Assembly: GCA_943737045.1 (NCBI GenBank) | Contig: CALSFV010000017.1 | Coordinates: 186,001 to 250,000, forward strand | From: Parapristionchus giblindavisi | Taxonomy: Eukaryota; Nematoda; Chromadorea; Rhabditida; Diplogasteridae | Direction of reading: 5' to 3' | DNA length: 64,000 bases | Made by a program: the position numbers and the translations under genes | Shown here: one piece after another, positions 24,896 to 37,395 of the stretch | Layout: every line of letters begins with the position of its first letter | How positions within the stretch are numbered: the stretch's first letter is position 1 | Notes under the pieces: model-generated | The model's database searches: none | What the model was told of the DNA's origin: nothing | What the model saw: only the letters and a program-made list of their open reading frames with translations

Positions 24896-24980
24896 GGGAC
24901 CCATGGCCTAGTGGATAATAGCTCGAACAATCAAACCGGCCGCTTGGTTGGCAAGGAAGTTCGATTTCCCGGATAGGACC
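24896..24980 (+). ncRNA. tRNA-like module, family 2
   Basis: CATGGCCTAGTGGATAATAG (A-box-like) and AGTTCGATTTC (B-box-like) at tRNA-like spacing. In the other two block copies (39402 and 59311) the A-box half is missing while the B-box half remains. Not a functional tRNA. Confidence 0.5.
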
Positions 24981-26154
24981 AACTGTTTTTGCTATTTTTT
25001 TCTTGGACGTAGTTCCGCTCTCCTTACGCTAACGTCTACATGCGACAGCGATCATGTAAACTGATTACAAACTATCTTATTTTCCTCAAAATTACACTAC
25101 ATATTAAAAAATATTGATAAGGACATTGTACTTTGTGTTCAATGTGCTTTCAATGTCTATTAATATTTCATTACTTGGACGAATAAAACAAATCAATATA
25201 ACTATGACTGACGATTTCAGTAGCGTTTTAAAGTATAAAAAGGAAGACCTGTAAAAGTATTCTTCAAAGAAATCGATAACGAAACATTGAAACGAAATTT
25301 GAATCTGAATTTATTAGTCATACATCCGAAATATGTGACAACATTTTAAACAACATGTGAATTTATGAGTGAGGCAGAAAAGAGAAGATTATTGATTGAA
25401 ATGAGGAACTAAAGAAAACAAGAATTCACGTTTTTTTTCGTGAAATACTGTGAATCGTACATATAGTTAAAATGTAATGATTAATCTCTCATGCTTTTGC
25501 TACAGTTTGTGCATACCTAAGAGATACCATAAAGCGCACAACTTTGTTGAGGTACAGAACTACAGTATCCCAAAGATGACGTCATTTATTGATACAATGA
25601 ATGTTAGTACGTGTAGTCAAAATGGAACAAATATAATGGTCTAAAACAATAATACACATTGAAAAACTCTCCCAAATGTTAGCAATTATCAGAATACCAT
25701 CACTGAGATCCGATAGAGAATTGGATTACTGTACCTCTAGAATATACCGTTATCGCACTGTTATTAATTTTATATTTTAAAACATCACTAAAGCGCAAAA
25801 ATATTATTTTTTTACAAAATAAAGAGCGAGCTTCCGGTATAATACACTAGTTTAAACTATTTCTGATTTTTTTCAGGTGATGTACAAACTGTCCGGCCCG
25901 ATCACATTGTATAAATGGTCTATGCCGCATTTTATTAATTTATTTATTTATCTCGTTTTATGAACTGAATAAGAAAATAAAAATTATGTTAATATGGAAG
26001 AGACTGTTGGATGCAACTTTCTAAGCGAAGCTAAGTGAAAGAATTGGAATTCCATGCACACCAGAGCCCTCGTCTTTGCGAACTCTTGATAAATGTGTTA
26101 TAAATGAAAATGAAAAATGAACTGAATAAGCAAATAAAAATTATGTTAATATGG

Positions 26155-27440
26155 AACATCATCTTTGTTATGATAATTATTATCTTTAGGAACATATATT
26201 TTTACTTTTTCATACGAAATCTTTACCAGGAGAACTAATAGAGTCAATTAGTGTTTTTCTTTTATCGAAATTATAAGTTTTTAAAATTTAGAATTTTTTT
26301 CAGTGAAGTTATCCCCGCCCGTCACCCGTCTCAACAGTGGTGGTAATTCGTGTTCAGTGCACGCGCGATGACTCTCTGCGTCTCTGCCCATCGATCTGCT
26401 CTCATCATCTGGCCACTCTATCTTTGATCTTACTCTGATTATGAGACAGAGCCACTTCCTATCTTGTAATCAATACCATAGCCAATACCAGCCACTATAT
26501 GTAGTTCTTTTCATATGTCTAGTGGATAGTAGATCGAACTGTCAATCCGATCGGTTGGTCGGCAGGGAAGTTCGTTCCCCGAGGAGGATTAGCAAAAGAA
26601 GTCATCGCCCAACTGAACCCATCTCTTTATGCCACTTTTTCTTGATGCATTTAAGCTCTCCCTATGCTAACGTGGAATGTATGTCAGAGGTCCCACAGAA
26701 TTATCATGAATCGCACTAACTTTTCCCTCAAATTGTAAAAATATTCAAAATGCTATTTATGTATTTGTATTGAATGTACTATCAATGATTTTCAATGATG
26801 TTGATGCAGAAACAGAAAGAGTGCATACAAAATCAATGCCGGAAGATTAAGGTAATATGTCAAAGATGAAAAAATTAAGCGTATAGCTCTTAAAATGTGA
26901 CTATAGTATGTTAGTGATGTTCACAAAGTTGTTACTCTATTGCTGCAATTTGATCTTTGATTTTTGTCCACAATTTTTCGATCAATGGGCGAAGATAATG
27001 GTTTTCGACAGTTTCCTTAGTTGAATTTCGATTGATATTTTCTGTTAAAAGAATATAGAATAAAAAAACTGGAAATGTGACGATAGTATTGATTACAACA
27101 TGATTATAGTATTGATTACAAGATAGGGAGTCGTTTCGTTTCAGTGCTAGATCAGTGATAGAGTGGCCAGATGAACACACGAGATCGATGGGCAGAGACG
27201 CAGAGAGTCATCGCGCGCGCACTGAACTTGATTTACCAACACTGTTGAGACGGTTGGCGGGCGGGGATAACTTCACTACAAAAAAAAACATTAAAATTAA
27301 AAATTATTTATTTTGATAAAATAAAGACTTTAAATTGCTCTAATAATTTTATTGGCTCAGATTTCGTATAGAAAAGTCAAAATATCTTCGAATAAAAAAT
27401 AATGATAATTATAATATCCTTCTAAATGACTTCAATAAAT
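26155..27440. mobile_element. Inverted-arm element (block C) with tRNA-like centre, copy 1
   Basis: Arms 26155-26495 and 27110-27440 are inverted copies, most similar over AGTGAAGTTATCCCCGCC... and CGATGACTCTCTGCGTCTCT. A third arm at 27970-28290 forms a larger palindrome with the second. The centre holds a tRNA-like module (about 26521-26600) and one copy of the 300-bp unit that is amplified at 41414. Confidence 0.75.
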
Positions 27441-28520
27441 CACTTAACGAGGGCAACGCCAGCAACAGTAGAAAAATCAGGATAATAATATTAATTAATA
27501 ATAGATTTATGCGTTAGAAGGAGGATTAGATATTGTGAACAATTGATGTGATTTACAGAGAAGTGCATAGAAGATCGCTCTTTAATTAACAATTTTTCGC
27601 GATTTTGTAATGTTTTAATTTGACGCTTAGTAAGAGTATGATTGTGGATTCTATAACTACAATAATCTCAATCAAATTTCAGCGACCGTATACTTAATAT
27701 TGTTAATATTAGGCTTAATTTTTCAATGCGTATTATTTTCAGACGATTAACTTTATTCCATTTTTACTGCAAATACTAACTTGTAAGATTTATAATTGTT
27801 ATTTTTAGCTACCTAAGCTGTGACATCGTATTTTATGTTATTGATCACTACATCAATTGTTCACTATATCTAATCCTCCTTCTAACGCATAAATCTATTA
27901 TTATTTAATATTATTATCCTGATTTTTCTACTGTTGCTGGCGTTGCCCTCGTTAAGCGAATTATTGAAGTCATTTAGCAGGATATTATAATTATCATTAT
28001 TTTTTATTCGAAGATATTTTGAATTTTCTATACGAAATCTGAGCCAATAAAATTATTAGAGTAATTTAAAGTCTTTATTTTATCAAAATAAATAATTTTT
28101 AATTTTAATTTTTTTTTGTAGTGAAGTTATCCCCGCCCGTCACCCGTCTCAATAGTGGTGGTAAATCAAGTTCAGTGCGCGCGCGATGACTCTCTGCGTC
28201 TCTGCCCATCGATCTCGTCTGTTCATCTGGCCACTGATCTAGCACTGAAACGAAACGACTTCCTATCTTGTAATCAATACTTTAGTCATGTTGTAATCAA
28301 TACTATCGTCAAATTTCCAGTTTTTTTTTATTCTATATTCTTTTAACAGAAAATAACAATCCAAATTCAACAACTAAGAAAACTGTCGAAAACCACTATC
28401 TTATACCCATTGATCGAAAAATTGTGGACAAAGATCAAAGACCAAACTTCAGCAATACAGTAACAACTTTGTGAACATCACTAACATACTATAGTCACAT
28501 TTTAAGAGCTATACGCTTAA
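27440..28520. repeat. Large palindrome (block D and inverted arm)
   Basis: 27110-27540 and 27860-28290 are inverted copies with a 300-bp spacer: AGGAGGATTAGATAT and AACGCCAGCAACAGTAG on the left, their complements on the right. The outer ends also mirror the 300-bp unit (26880-27110 against 28300-28520). Confidence 0.8.
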
Positions 28521-29439
28521 TTTTTTCAGCTTTGACTTGTTACCGTAATCGTCCGTTATTGATTTAGCATACACTCTTTCTGTTTCTGCATCAATATTAG
28601 TTGCAAATCAAGTGTTCTATTAGTCCTATATCACAACAAAGGAGAGGTAGAGAGAGGAAGAGGTAAGGGAGAGGAAGAGAGATTGTGAGGACAGGGAGAA
28701 GTGGAAGGAGAGGTAGAGAAAGGGAGAAACATCTAGACGGAGAGAGTCTACATTGAAAGAAGTTATACGAAGAAAAGCAAAGCGGCAGGTTGTTCCAATG
28801 AAATTGGCGGGAATAGAAGGAGCCAATGAATGACAAATAATATCGATCATCTCCTTTCCTTCTCTGTACTCTCTCACTAACCCATACTATCTCGCGTTCT
28901 ATCTAGACATCGTCTTCCCTCTCTTACATTTGTACACTTTCTCACTCTGCTATGATCAAAGAACGATCACATTATTGCGTGTGATCATTACAGGACAGTT
29001 ACAGTCAAAGTACAGTTCGATAGTTATGAAGTGAAATAATGCATTTATCATATTATGAATGAACTCACCAGTTTACATGACAGTAATTTACTTTTGTAAG
29101 TGAACAAGGTACATTAAGATGGAACTGAAACAGGTGAGAAATAGACAACTATTCTTTTCCTTGGCAACGTGTCAAAATTAAGCTTTACGGTCACATTCGA
29201 AACAATTCTCCGCAAACAGAAAAAAAGTGTACTCCACAGTACACAAGACCTGTTAATTGTTACGTTTAACATTTTTTGCGAATAGAGTGGAGATGGGTAC
29301 CAACAATCTTCCAATTTGTCATCAGATTCGTTATGAAAACCTTAAAATTTAAAATTTCCATTTTTATATCTCATTTTAAAGATCTCGTTATGCTGATTTC
29401 AATGATACATCATTACTCCACAATACACAAGACGAAAAA

Positions 29440-29513
29440 ATTTACAGTACCCATCGTTTTCGGAATTTACAGTACCCATCGTTTTCGGAATTTACAGTAC
29501 CCATCGTTTTCAG
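29440..29513. repeat. 26-bp tandem repeat, three copies
   Basis: TTTACAGTACCCATCGTTTT plus CGGAA repeats three times; the block-E partner at 47227-47275 has two. Simple copy-number change between duplicates. Confidence 0.9.
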
Positions 29514-30020
29514 AGGAGTGTGATTTGAATTTTAATTGTTTTTTTCTCATCAATAAAAATTTTGTTTCAGTTTCTTTAGTCATTAAAACAACTTTTCATA
29601 AAGGAAACTCATGATTAAGACTTCGAGAATCGAAAAAGATTCAGTACCCACAGACTTAAATGATGAGCGCAAATGAGCGTCACAGCGCGCCGCAGTGACA
29701 TTCGTGTACAGGAGATCGGGCTGTACTGTAGTACTGTATTTTGGGGTGGTTAATAAATTAGCAGATTTCCTGGTCCGAAAACGACCCTTTTCCTAATCAT
29801 TTTGATTAATAAATTATCCACTCTTTTACGAAATGGACTCTCACTAAGAAATTGAGATTCTTTGTTTTTATATAAGTTTCAGATTGTCTTTGGACATAGC
29901 TTTAAAGAGGGGATTTTTTTAAAGAAAGGACCCACGAGATTTTTTTATTGACATGAAGAACGTGCGACATGGGAAGTGGCATTCTGTTCTCAGTTAGATT
30001 TGCCATGTTGAGCGAGTAAA

Positions 30021-30088
30021 GCGTGTGGCTCAGTTCTTATTAGTTAGCGCTTGCATCCGCGCCACACGGGTTCGATTCCCTATTGCAA
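30021..30088 (+). ncRNA. tRNA-like module, family 1 (block E)
   Basis: GTGGCTCAG...TTAGTTAGCGC resembles a tRNA D arm with extra bases; GGTTCGATTCC at 30069-30079 is an exact Pol III B box. A near-identical copy lies at 47771-47838, and an inverted copy at 21726-21793. Confidence 0.6.
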
Positions 30089-30609
30089 TTTTCTACATAT
30101 ATTTATTAGTCAAATTAAAAAACTCACGCCTTTCCCTGGCCTACACTTCGCAGTGATTTTACAATCATTATAGATAAATTGTTCTATTTTACTCGTTCCA
30201 TAACAGTTGTAAATGTGCAAATTGTGATCAGCGGTCTACCGACTTCAGATTACCTGTCGATTTAGGACGTTCTAAACAAACAAAAAATCTTGCTCCACAA
30301 ACAAATATGCATCTAGAGTCATTTTCGTTCTACACTAAATCGTCCATAAGAAGTGAGAGTAGACGCAATAATAAGAAATTCATATCCAAAGAACCAGCAT
30401 GGATGTGGAAAAATATGACAAAGCAAAAGACGATAATGGTGTATCTTAAAGGTATACAAAATAAATAAAAATCGTTAGCGTTTTGATATATTATTATGAA
30501 AGTATGAGTTCAATACCACCTTGGCTTTATTTTGTAAAGATATTCAAATTATTTATCTATCACTTTTGCACTTCATATGTCCCAATCATCAACCTTTTCT
30601 GAACAATAT

Positions 30610-31744
30610 CACGCCTGTCACGAGAGAATTGAGCTGAGAGTGGGAATGAAGAAAAATGGTGAAATGAGTTAGGACCATTTTTGGACATCTCTAGGTATGC
30701 CTCACCAGCCCCCAAAGTCTCATTATGCAATTTTTATTTTGGGGCTCAATACACCGGTTCGGTAAATTGAAGTCCCAACTTTGAGAACGAATTTCTCGCT
30801 TCTGGTACGTTTTAGCGAAAATGTGTGACAAGAGTGACCCCCGCTCTTTTTTCTGGCTCTATCGATCTAAACAAACCAGAGGTCATGAAAATGATTCTGA
30901 ACAGAGCTTCACTTAGAAGCAAATAACTCAAAAATTTAGGAAAAGGAGGTGCTCTTCTTCCTGTATGTTATTGAGTTTTTCATGTGCTTTCGAATGAGGG
31001 GTTTGCGAAAAAAATACGTTAATGCGTTCGTATGGTTCATACCCTTGGAAATTTCCTGATGATTTGAAGTCATTTTCGCCCAACCACAATCTCTCGATTC
31101 ACACACTCTCTCGCCGGAGAGTGAAAGAAATAGAGGGAAGAGAAAGGGTGAAAACGATATGTTTCATTCCGCACCGCGCGCTCGAGGCCGTGCGGTGCAG
31201 AATGGAATGGAGTGGAATGAAAAGGAATGGGCGAGAGAGTGTGTGAAACGAGAGATTGTGGGTGGCGAAAATGACTTCAAATGATCATGAATTTAACAAG
31301 GGGATGAACCATACGAACGCATTAACGTATTTTTTTCGCAAGCCCCTCATTCAAAAACGCATGAAAAACTTAATAACATACTGGAAGAAGAGCACCTCCT
31401 TTTCCTAAATTTTTGAGTTATTTGCTTCGGAGTGTAGCTCTGTTCAGATATATTTTCATGACCTCTGGTTTGTGCAGATCGATAGAGCTCGAAAAAAGAG
31501 CGGGGGTCACTCTTGTGACACTTTTTTGCTAAAACGCACCAGAAGCGAGAAATTCGTGCTCAAAGTTGGGACTTCACCTTACCGAACCGGTGTATTGAGC
31601 CCCAAAATGAAAATTGGATAATCAGACTTTGGGGGTTGGTAGGGCATGCCTAGAGATGTCCAAAAATGGTCCTAACTCATTTCACCATTTTCGCTCTATT
31701 CCCATGAATTGTAAATTTAGCTCAATTCTCTCGTGATAGGCGTG
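30610..31744. mobile_element. 1.1-kb foldback, absent from the sister block
   Basis: CACGCCTGTCACGAGAGAAT begins the left arm, and its near complement ends the right. Arms are about 540 bp. ATAT flanks both sides; sister block 48349-48365 reads straight through a single ATAT. The duplication could equally be read as TA with one more base in the repeat. Open frames inside mirror each other and encode nothing recognised. Confidence 0.88.
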
Positions 31745-32270
31745 ATATTGTCTAAGTAATTGTTCTAGTATTAAAAAAATAAATAAAAAGTATAATATTG
31801 TATCGTTCAACTTGACGTTATCCTGTTTTGTGCATAGCTGTAGTTCTAATGTGAGATGTTCATAGTGTTTTGCGTGTTAAGAAACTACGTCTTGAATAAA
31901 TAAATACTGTATCTGTTTTCTATTGCTGACGTTATCGCATATTTAGTGAAGCTACAGATTGAAACTAATTGTAAGATGAATTTGTTTCCTGAAAGTGTTT
32001 GTTCAAAGTTGATTAGTTTCATACTCTGCATTTTTAGTTGAGTCAAAATTCAGGTTCGGTTTCTCAAGTTTGTAAGTTTGACCAAATTATAAACTGATCT
32101 GCTCTGATGAACTCTGATCTAAATTTCAAACAAACTAGAATCCCAAAGAAGAATTTCTATCCTGATTTTCAATCAAAACTAAACTTGACCTTTAGCCAAA
32201 CTTCTTTTTTTTTTCTTAAACTGCGGCACTTTGGTTAGCTTATAATTTGGTGAAAGTTTGTACAGAACTC

Positions 32271-33487
32271 TATTCCCTACGATATGAGTAGTGGGACGGT
32301 ACGGTAGATTTAAGGTACGATGGGGCGCGCTCGTGATTCCTATCACATTATTCATGGTGGATGGAGAAAAAGTTTTTCTTGGGAATCGATAAATCAATAC
32401 TATCGATCAGATCACGCGTGTCGCGTAAGGATCAATACAACTGTCGGACAATGAAAAAATGAAAATTTGGTTTAAATCATTTTTGGATAGCCCTGACAGT
32501 GCCGGAGAAGATAGCGTTTCGATTTTTTGTCTAAGATCAATTTTGACGAAGATAGACGCCGTTGACTGTCGGAATTTGTGGAAAAGTCTTGACTTTCACC
32601 CACAATAGCTCGCTTTTGCATGGGAATAGCGAAAATATCATAGAGACATAAATTGTAGAAAATGCTCAGGAGAATCGAGATAACACAAGCAGAAATTACA
32701 AAATCGATTTTTCATCATATTCTGTGGCGGAAAGCTGATGTTTGCACCACAAATCGAAAGTACAATTTTTTATTGGTTCAGATGATAGATATTGCGAAGA
32801 CGGATCGATTGATGTATAGTTATTGGGGTCGAATCGTGACCGCAATATGAGTTTTTCCCTAAAAACGAGTCTGAAATCACGGACTTAGCCGATTTCTCGC
32901 ACGAGAGATGGAAGAGTCACTTTGATCTACCCACTCTTCTCTCGTTGATAAATGATTTACCAATTTTTTTGTTTGTTTTACGTGCTTTCTTTTTAAAATG
33001 TTATGAACGGGTTTCCTTGTTTCCTGAATATATTGTTGAATCACTGGCCACCTCATCTCCTCAACTCGAGCATGTGCTACTTCGCTGTCAATCGACGGTC
33101 TCTCCATGAGAAAAGACCAAGACTCAAGGGAGTCGATCTGGAGAAGAATAGTTAATGTACAATAGTCTTCATTTTTGATGAGATAATTAGTGATAAGCAG
33201 GATGAGGATGGTTTCCTTCGAGAGACTATCGCGGCCTGAATTGACTCCATCTTTGATAGATAGATTGTTTATTGTTCGTATTTACATTATTTATAAAGTA
33301 ATTCCTTCTTTTAAATAGGTTGTAGTCATGATATTCATTTATTTTTTATTCCCTACGATATGAGTAGTGGGACGGTACGGTAGATTTAAGGTACGATGGG
33401 GCGCGCTCGTGATTCCTATCACATTATTCATGGTGGATGGAGAAAAAGTTTTTCTTGGAAATCGATAAATCAATACTATCGATCAGA
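32271..33487. repeat. 140-bp direct repeats flanking about 940 bp of unique sequence
   Basis: TTCCCTACGATATGAGTAGT... occurs at 32271-32410 and again at 33349-33487; the sister block has it once (48957-49094). The interior has no recognised gene. Solo-like flanking repeats resemble a small LTR-type element or a tandem duplication with insertion; no primer-binding site or polypurine tract was confirmed. Confidence 0.65.
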
Positions 33488-35613
33488 TGTACTTTTTGGT
33501 GGTGTAGTGTAGTGTTGTGAGTTAGTTATATTCGAATCAATCAATTAATCTGTCCCAATTGACCAGTCATCAAACCGTGTGGTATACGGTACAACATTCG
33601 TTCAAGGGACACGAACGCATTGACCTCTTACAAAACTAATTTATTTCATATAGAGAGTTATTTATTAAACAGATTTTATTTATCATGGTGCAGTCAGCAC
33701 TCTCCCTCATCCGTCCACTATCTTCCGCTCATGCCACTGTATCCTGGATCATAACCATTTGCATACTTTGTCTAGTCATTAGCGCTTGTCTCACATGAGC
33801 AAATGGTTATCATCCAATCGGGTATTATTCATCGGCTCTCGTTCGGCATAGTGCAGCTTTTACCACTGTTATGATCAAAGACCGATCACATCATTGCGTG
33901 TGATCATTACAGGACTGTTACAGTCGAAGTACAGTGCGATAGTTATGAAGCGTAATAATGCATTTATCATATTAGCGAATATCGAATGACTGAATTTAGC
34001 CGTTTACATTACAGTAATTTACTTTTGTAAGTGAACAAGTTGCATTAAGATGGAACTGAAATAGGTGAGAAATAGACGAGTCTTTTTCTTGGCAACGTGT
34101 CAAAATCAATCTTTATAATCATATTCGAAACAATTCTCCACAAACAGGAAAAAAAGTGTACTCCACGGTACACAAGACCTGTTAATTGTTAAATTTAACA
34201 TTTTTGTTAAACATAACACAAAAAGTGCTAATTGTATATATAATACTTTACAGGTCTTGGGTACAGCGCAGTACACTTTTTTCTCTGTGTGCAATGACCC
34301 TCTATCTCCTCGCTATCCCTCCATCGTCTCTTCATTTTAATCTACATCTTCTATCGATTGAAAAGTCATCACGAACATTGATTGGATTGCGGTGGAACTC
34401 ATCGTTTAACGGTACATTGGTTGAATCTATCAAGAGTGATCATTGAACTGTCGAACTTGATCTTTGATCTTTTGTAAATGTTTGATCTCTAATCTCCGAA
34501 TATTGTTCTTTGATATCCTTCACTTGATATTTGATCTATATAATTTGATCCTTGATCTCTGCTCTTCTTGAACGTGTTGTATAAGATGGAGAAAGGTCAG
34601 GTTTATGATCGAAGATGAAACTACAACGATTAAATATCAAAGATAATTTCACGAATTCTTATTATGACTGTCTTGGGCTAATATTCGCTGTCATCAATCG
34701 TTATTGTAGGCGCCCAGAATAATGGCGACCTATCCAGCGATCGATTGATAGTCGGGCGCGGCGTTACTCTTGGTGGTGTGGCCGGAGTTTTGCGGCGATC
34801 GGGCGCCAATTGGCGTCATTCTGGCGGAAAGTGTGCCACACGCCAGGGCAATTCTGACAGTGTAAATCGCATGAAACTTGGTGGGTATCGAACAATGCAT
34901 GACCACAGCCTGAATCTGAAATTTTGCTAAATTTGGGCAATTTTTCATTTTGAATTATTGTAGAAAAAGTAAGTCCCCGTTTGTTGACCCTCCCCTCCTC
35001 ATCCCCTTCTTTCTCCTCTTCTTCTTTCTTTTCGCCTGTAGAAAGAGAGTCCATTCCTTTCTCTCTCTCCGTGTTCTCTCACTTTTGAACACTCTCTCGT
35101 AGTGTCTCTGACTACTCTCTCACTTTGGCGATCTAGGGGTTTGGGTATGACTTTTCATCTAGCGATGCAAAGATAGCGTCAAATAGTGAGTACAACGTAA
35201 AAGCTACAGGACCATCAGTCGATAAAAAGGACCTAGTTATGTATTTTTGAATATTCGATTCAAAATGAAGAGATCGTTAACACTCTTTCTGTTCGTATCA
35301 ATGAAAGCGATGAAGGAATTATACGATGGATACATTTCTCTGTTGCTTGAAAATAGGATATAATTGATATCTACGTATTGATTGAGCGATAATGATACAA
35401 CTCTATCACAAAAGCTACCAGAACTTCGCTTAAACCTAATATTTTATACAACCTGAGAAATGGAAGAAAAGAGTAGATACGTTGTTCACATGAACGTTTG
35501 ATATAATTGTTATTAACATATCAGTACTTATTTTGTTATTATCTCAAAGGGCTTTTAAAGAATTTTAAATAAAAATATGAGAATATTATGAACTCAATAT
35601 TATCATTATTTAT

Positions 35614-36098
35614 TCATGTTTTATGATTAATTGTAAGATCAAATTTATTCCCAACGAGAATAATAAATGGATCTCCTGTAGAACAACACCGACGAAGTTC
35701 TTTCTCCCATTTGGATACATTTTCAAATGATTCACGATTTGTTACATCAAATACTATAATCGCTGCTGATGCATTTCTCATATACATTGGAACCATGCAT
35801 CTAAATCGTTCTTGTCCTGCTCTATCCCATACTTGGAATCCAGTTGATTCTTCATTCTTATCAATATTTACATAAAAGAAACTATTGTAGCTGGTGGAGG
35901 AATTGAATCAATATTCCGTCCTTCTATTAGTGATGTCTTCCCTTCTCCACTATTACCCAATAGAACTATCTTTAATGGAATGACAACTTCAACTTCTTCT
36001 TCATGACCTTTAACAGATAATTTAACTTTCTTTTCAGCGTATTGATCTCTTGAATCTCTAATGGGAGATATATCCATTCGAAAGAGAAGAGGAGACAT
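35614..36098 (-). pseudogene. Rab-like small GTPase, frameshifted and truncated (copy 1)
   Basis: Rab GTPases switch between GDP and GTP states to direct vesicle traffic. The minus strand starts at Met 36098-36096. P-loop GNSGEGKTSL lies about 45 residues in. A stop at 35868-35870 interrupts, and the frame shifts near 35875; after it come WDRAGQERF (G3, normally WDTAGQE), then MYMRNASAAIIVFDVTNRESF and NKFDL (G4). It ends just after G4 at 35614-35616, so the G5 SAK motif, last helix and prenylated Cys tail are missing. No intron in this stretch resolves the shift. Closest in flavour to Rab5/22-type proteins; not firmly assigned. Confidence 0.8.
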
Positions 36099-36643
36099 TA
36101 GATGAATTGATCCCTATTATTTCACAATGTCGACCAGACACACATTATCTTCTCTATTTTACCGATTCTACTACTCTTCTCACATTTTCATAATCTCAAT
36201 CAAAACTCAAACTTCTCCTTTTCCTACTCTGTTTTCTTTGGAAATACAATATGCGTAAGTTCTCCGAAATATTCGGTATGGGATCGATATCTTTTGGATG
36301 TTTTAACGATAAAAATAACAATTAAAAATGAGCTAGGCGTTTTGGTGGGGATAGGTAGTCGATAAGTACTAGAGTTGAGGAGTAGTGGAGTAGTTCAAAT
36401 GATCGAGACTGAAAAAAGATAATATCTAAAAGAATAGTTGGTTGAAGCTCGCACTACATATGAAATCGTTTGCGAGAGACAAGGGAAAGGATAGACACAG
36501 ATCAATTATGTATCTTTCTGAGACTTCGGCACCTAGAATCACCGTTAAGGCCAGACGTGGTCTAGTTGAAATTGCGTTTTTAGTCATTTCTCGTAACATA
36601 ATGGAGCTAAAATTAGCTGATCAATGTTCCCACAACTGAATAC

Positions 36644-37395
36644 CAGGGATGGGCGAAAAAGATTTTTCGTGTTCGTTTTTTTTCGTTTTTTTCGACCCCT
36701 AGACGAAAAATTGTTCGATCGAAAAATTTTTCGTCTTTCTCGGAAATTTTTCGAGTTTTACACTAGATATTCTGGGAGTTCAAAACCAACGAAATATAGG
36801 GAAAACGGGATGTTCAACTACAAAAAAAGGTATTTTCGAAAGATATTCAATGCCTTTTTTTCATATTGCGTGTTTTCCACTCGAGAAATGATCGAGTTCT
36901 TACTGTATTTTCACTTTTTCTGAATCGCTGACGACTTTTTTTCCACATAATTTCAAGCCAAATTCACGAACATCTAGCAGGGAAAATTCATGTGAAAAAA
37001 ATTCCCTCCCTGGAAGTATGGAAGTGGGGAGATTTTTCTCTCCTGCGGAAACCATCCTGACCGACAATCGTAGTCGCCTCTCTCATTCCTCTTTCGAATC
37101 TCTGATTTTTCTCAATGTCAATATTCCTCTCATGAGTTTCGTTTGAGGTGAAGTTGTGTCGAATTTACGTTTCTTATTGTTTCTTCCTCTTATATATTTT
37201 GCCTAAATAAGTTTTCTGGAAGCATCCAATAATGAATGACTTTCGCGCTCAACGTTTTCAACATTATAAATTACTTTAACAGTAAAATTGGATTTTTTTC
37301 GTTTTTTTCGAATTTTTCGATTTTTTTTCGAGGTTTTGAAACGAAAATTTTTCGTTTTCGAATTTTTTTCGTCCGATCATGTTCGCCCATCCCTG
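36644..37395. mobile_element. 752-bp hAT non-autonomous element (copy 1)
   Basis: Starts CAGGGATGGGCGAA and ends TTCGCCCATCCCTG; the 8-bp duplication CTGAATAC lies at 36636-36643 and 37396-37403. The interior is packed with TTTTTCG motifs near both ends. The open frame across 36624-36923 follows these repeats and is not a transposase. Confidence 0.93.

Larger units (their letters stand above)
23150..28520. repeat. Macro-repeat copy 1 (blocks A-B-C-D)
   Basis: Block A (about 23150-24890), B (24940-26155), C (26155-27440) and D plus an inverted C arm (27440-28520) recur in the same order at 37561-43417 and 57468-64000. Identity to the later copies is lower than between those two, so this is probably the oldest copy. 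Apart from exon-like parts of A, no gene was found. Confidence 0.8.
28590..33546. repeat. Block E, copy in macro-repeat 2
   Basis: Aligns with 46380-49150 almost base for base, apart from a 1135-bp foldback (30610-31744) and an internal direct duplication (32271-32410 with 33349-33487) found only here. It includes a tRNA-like module and a decayed integrase region that has lost the motif seen at 48.5 kb. No intact gene. Confidence 0.9.

Noticed and set aside
34730..35054. Overlapping frames on both strands in block F (also 54637-54961)
   Set aside because: GC-rich stretch with inverted GCGCC motifs; frames on both strands are open, with no domain or splice signals.
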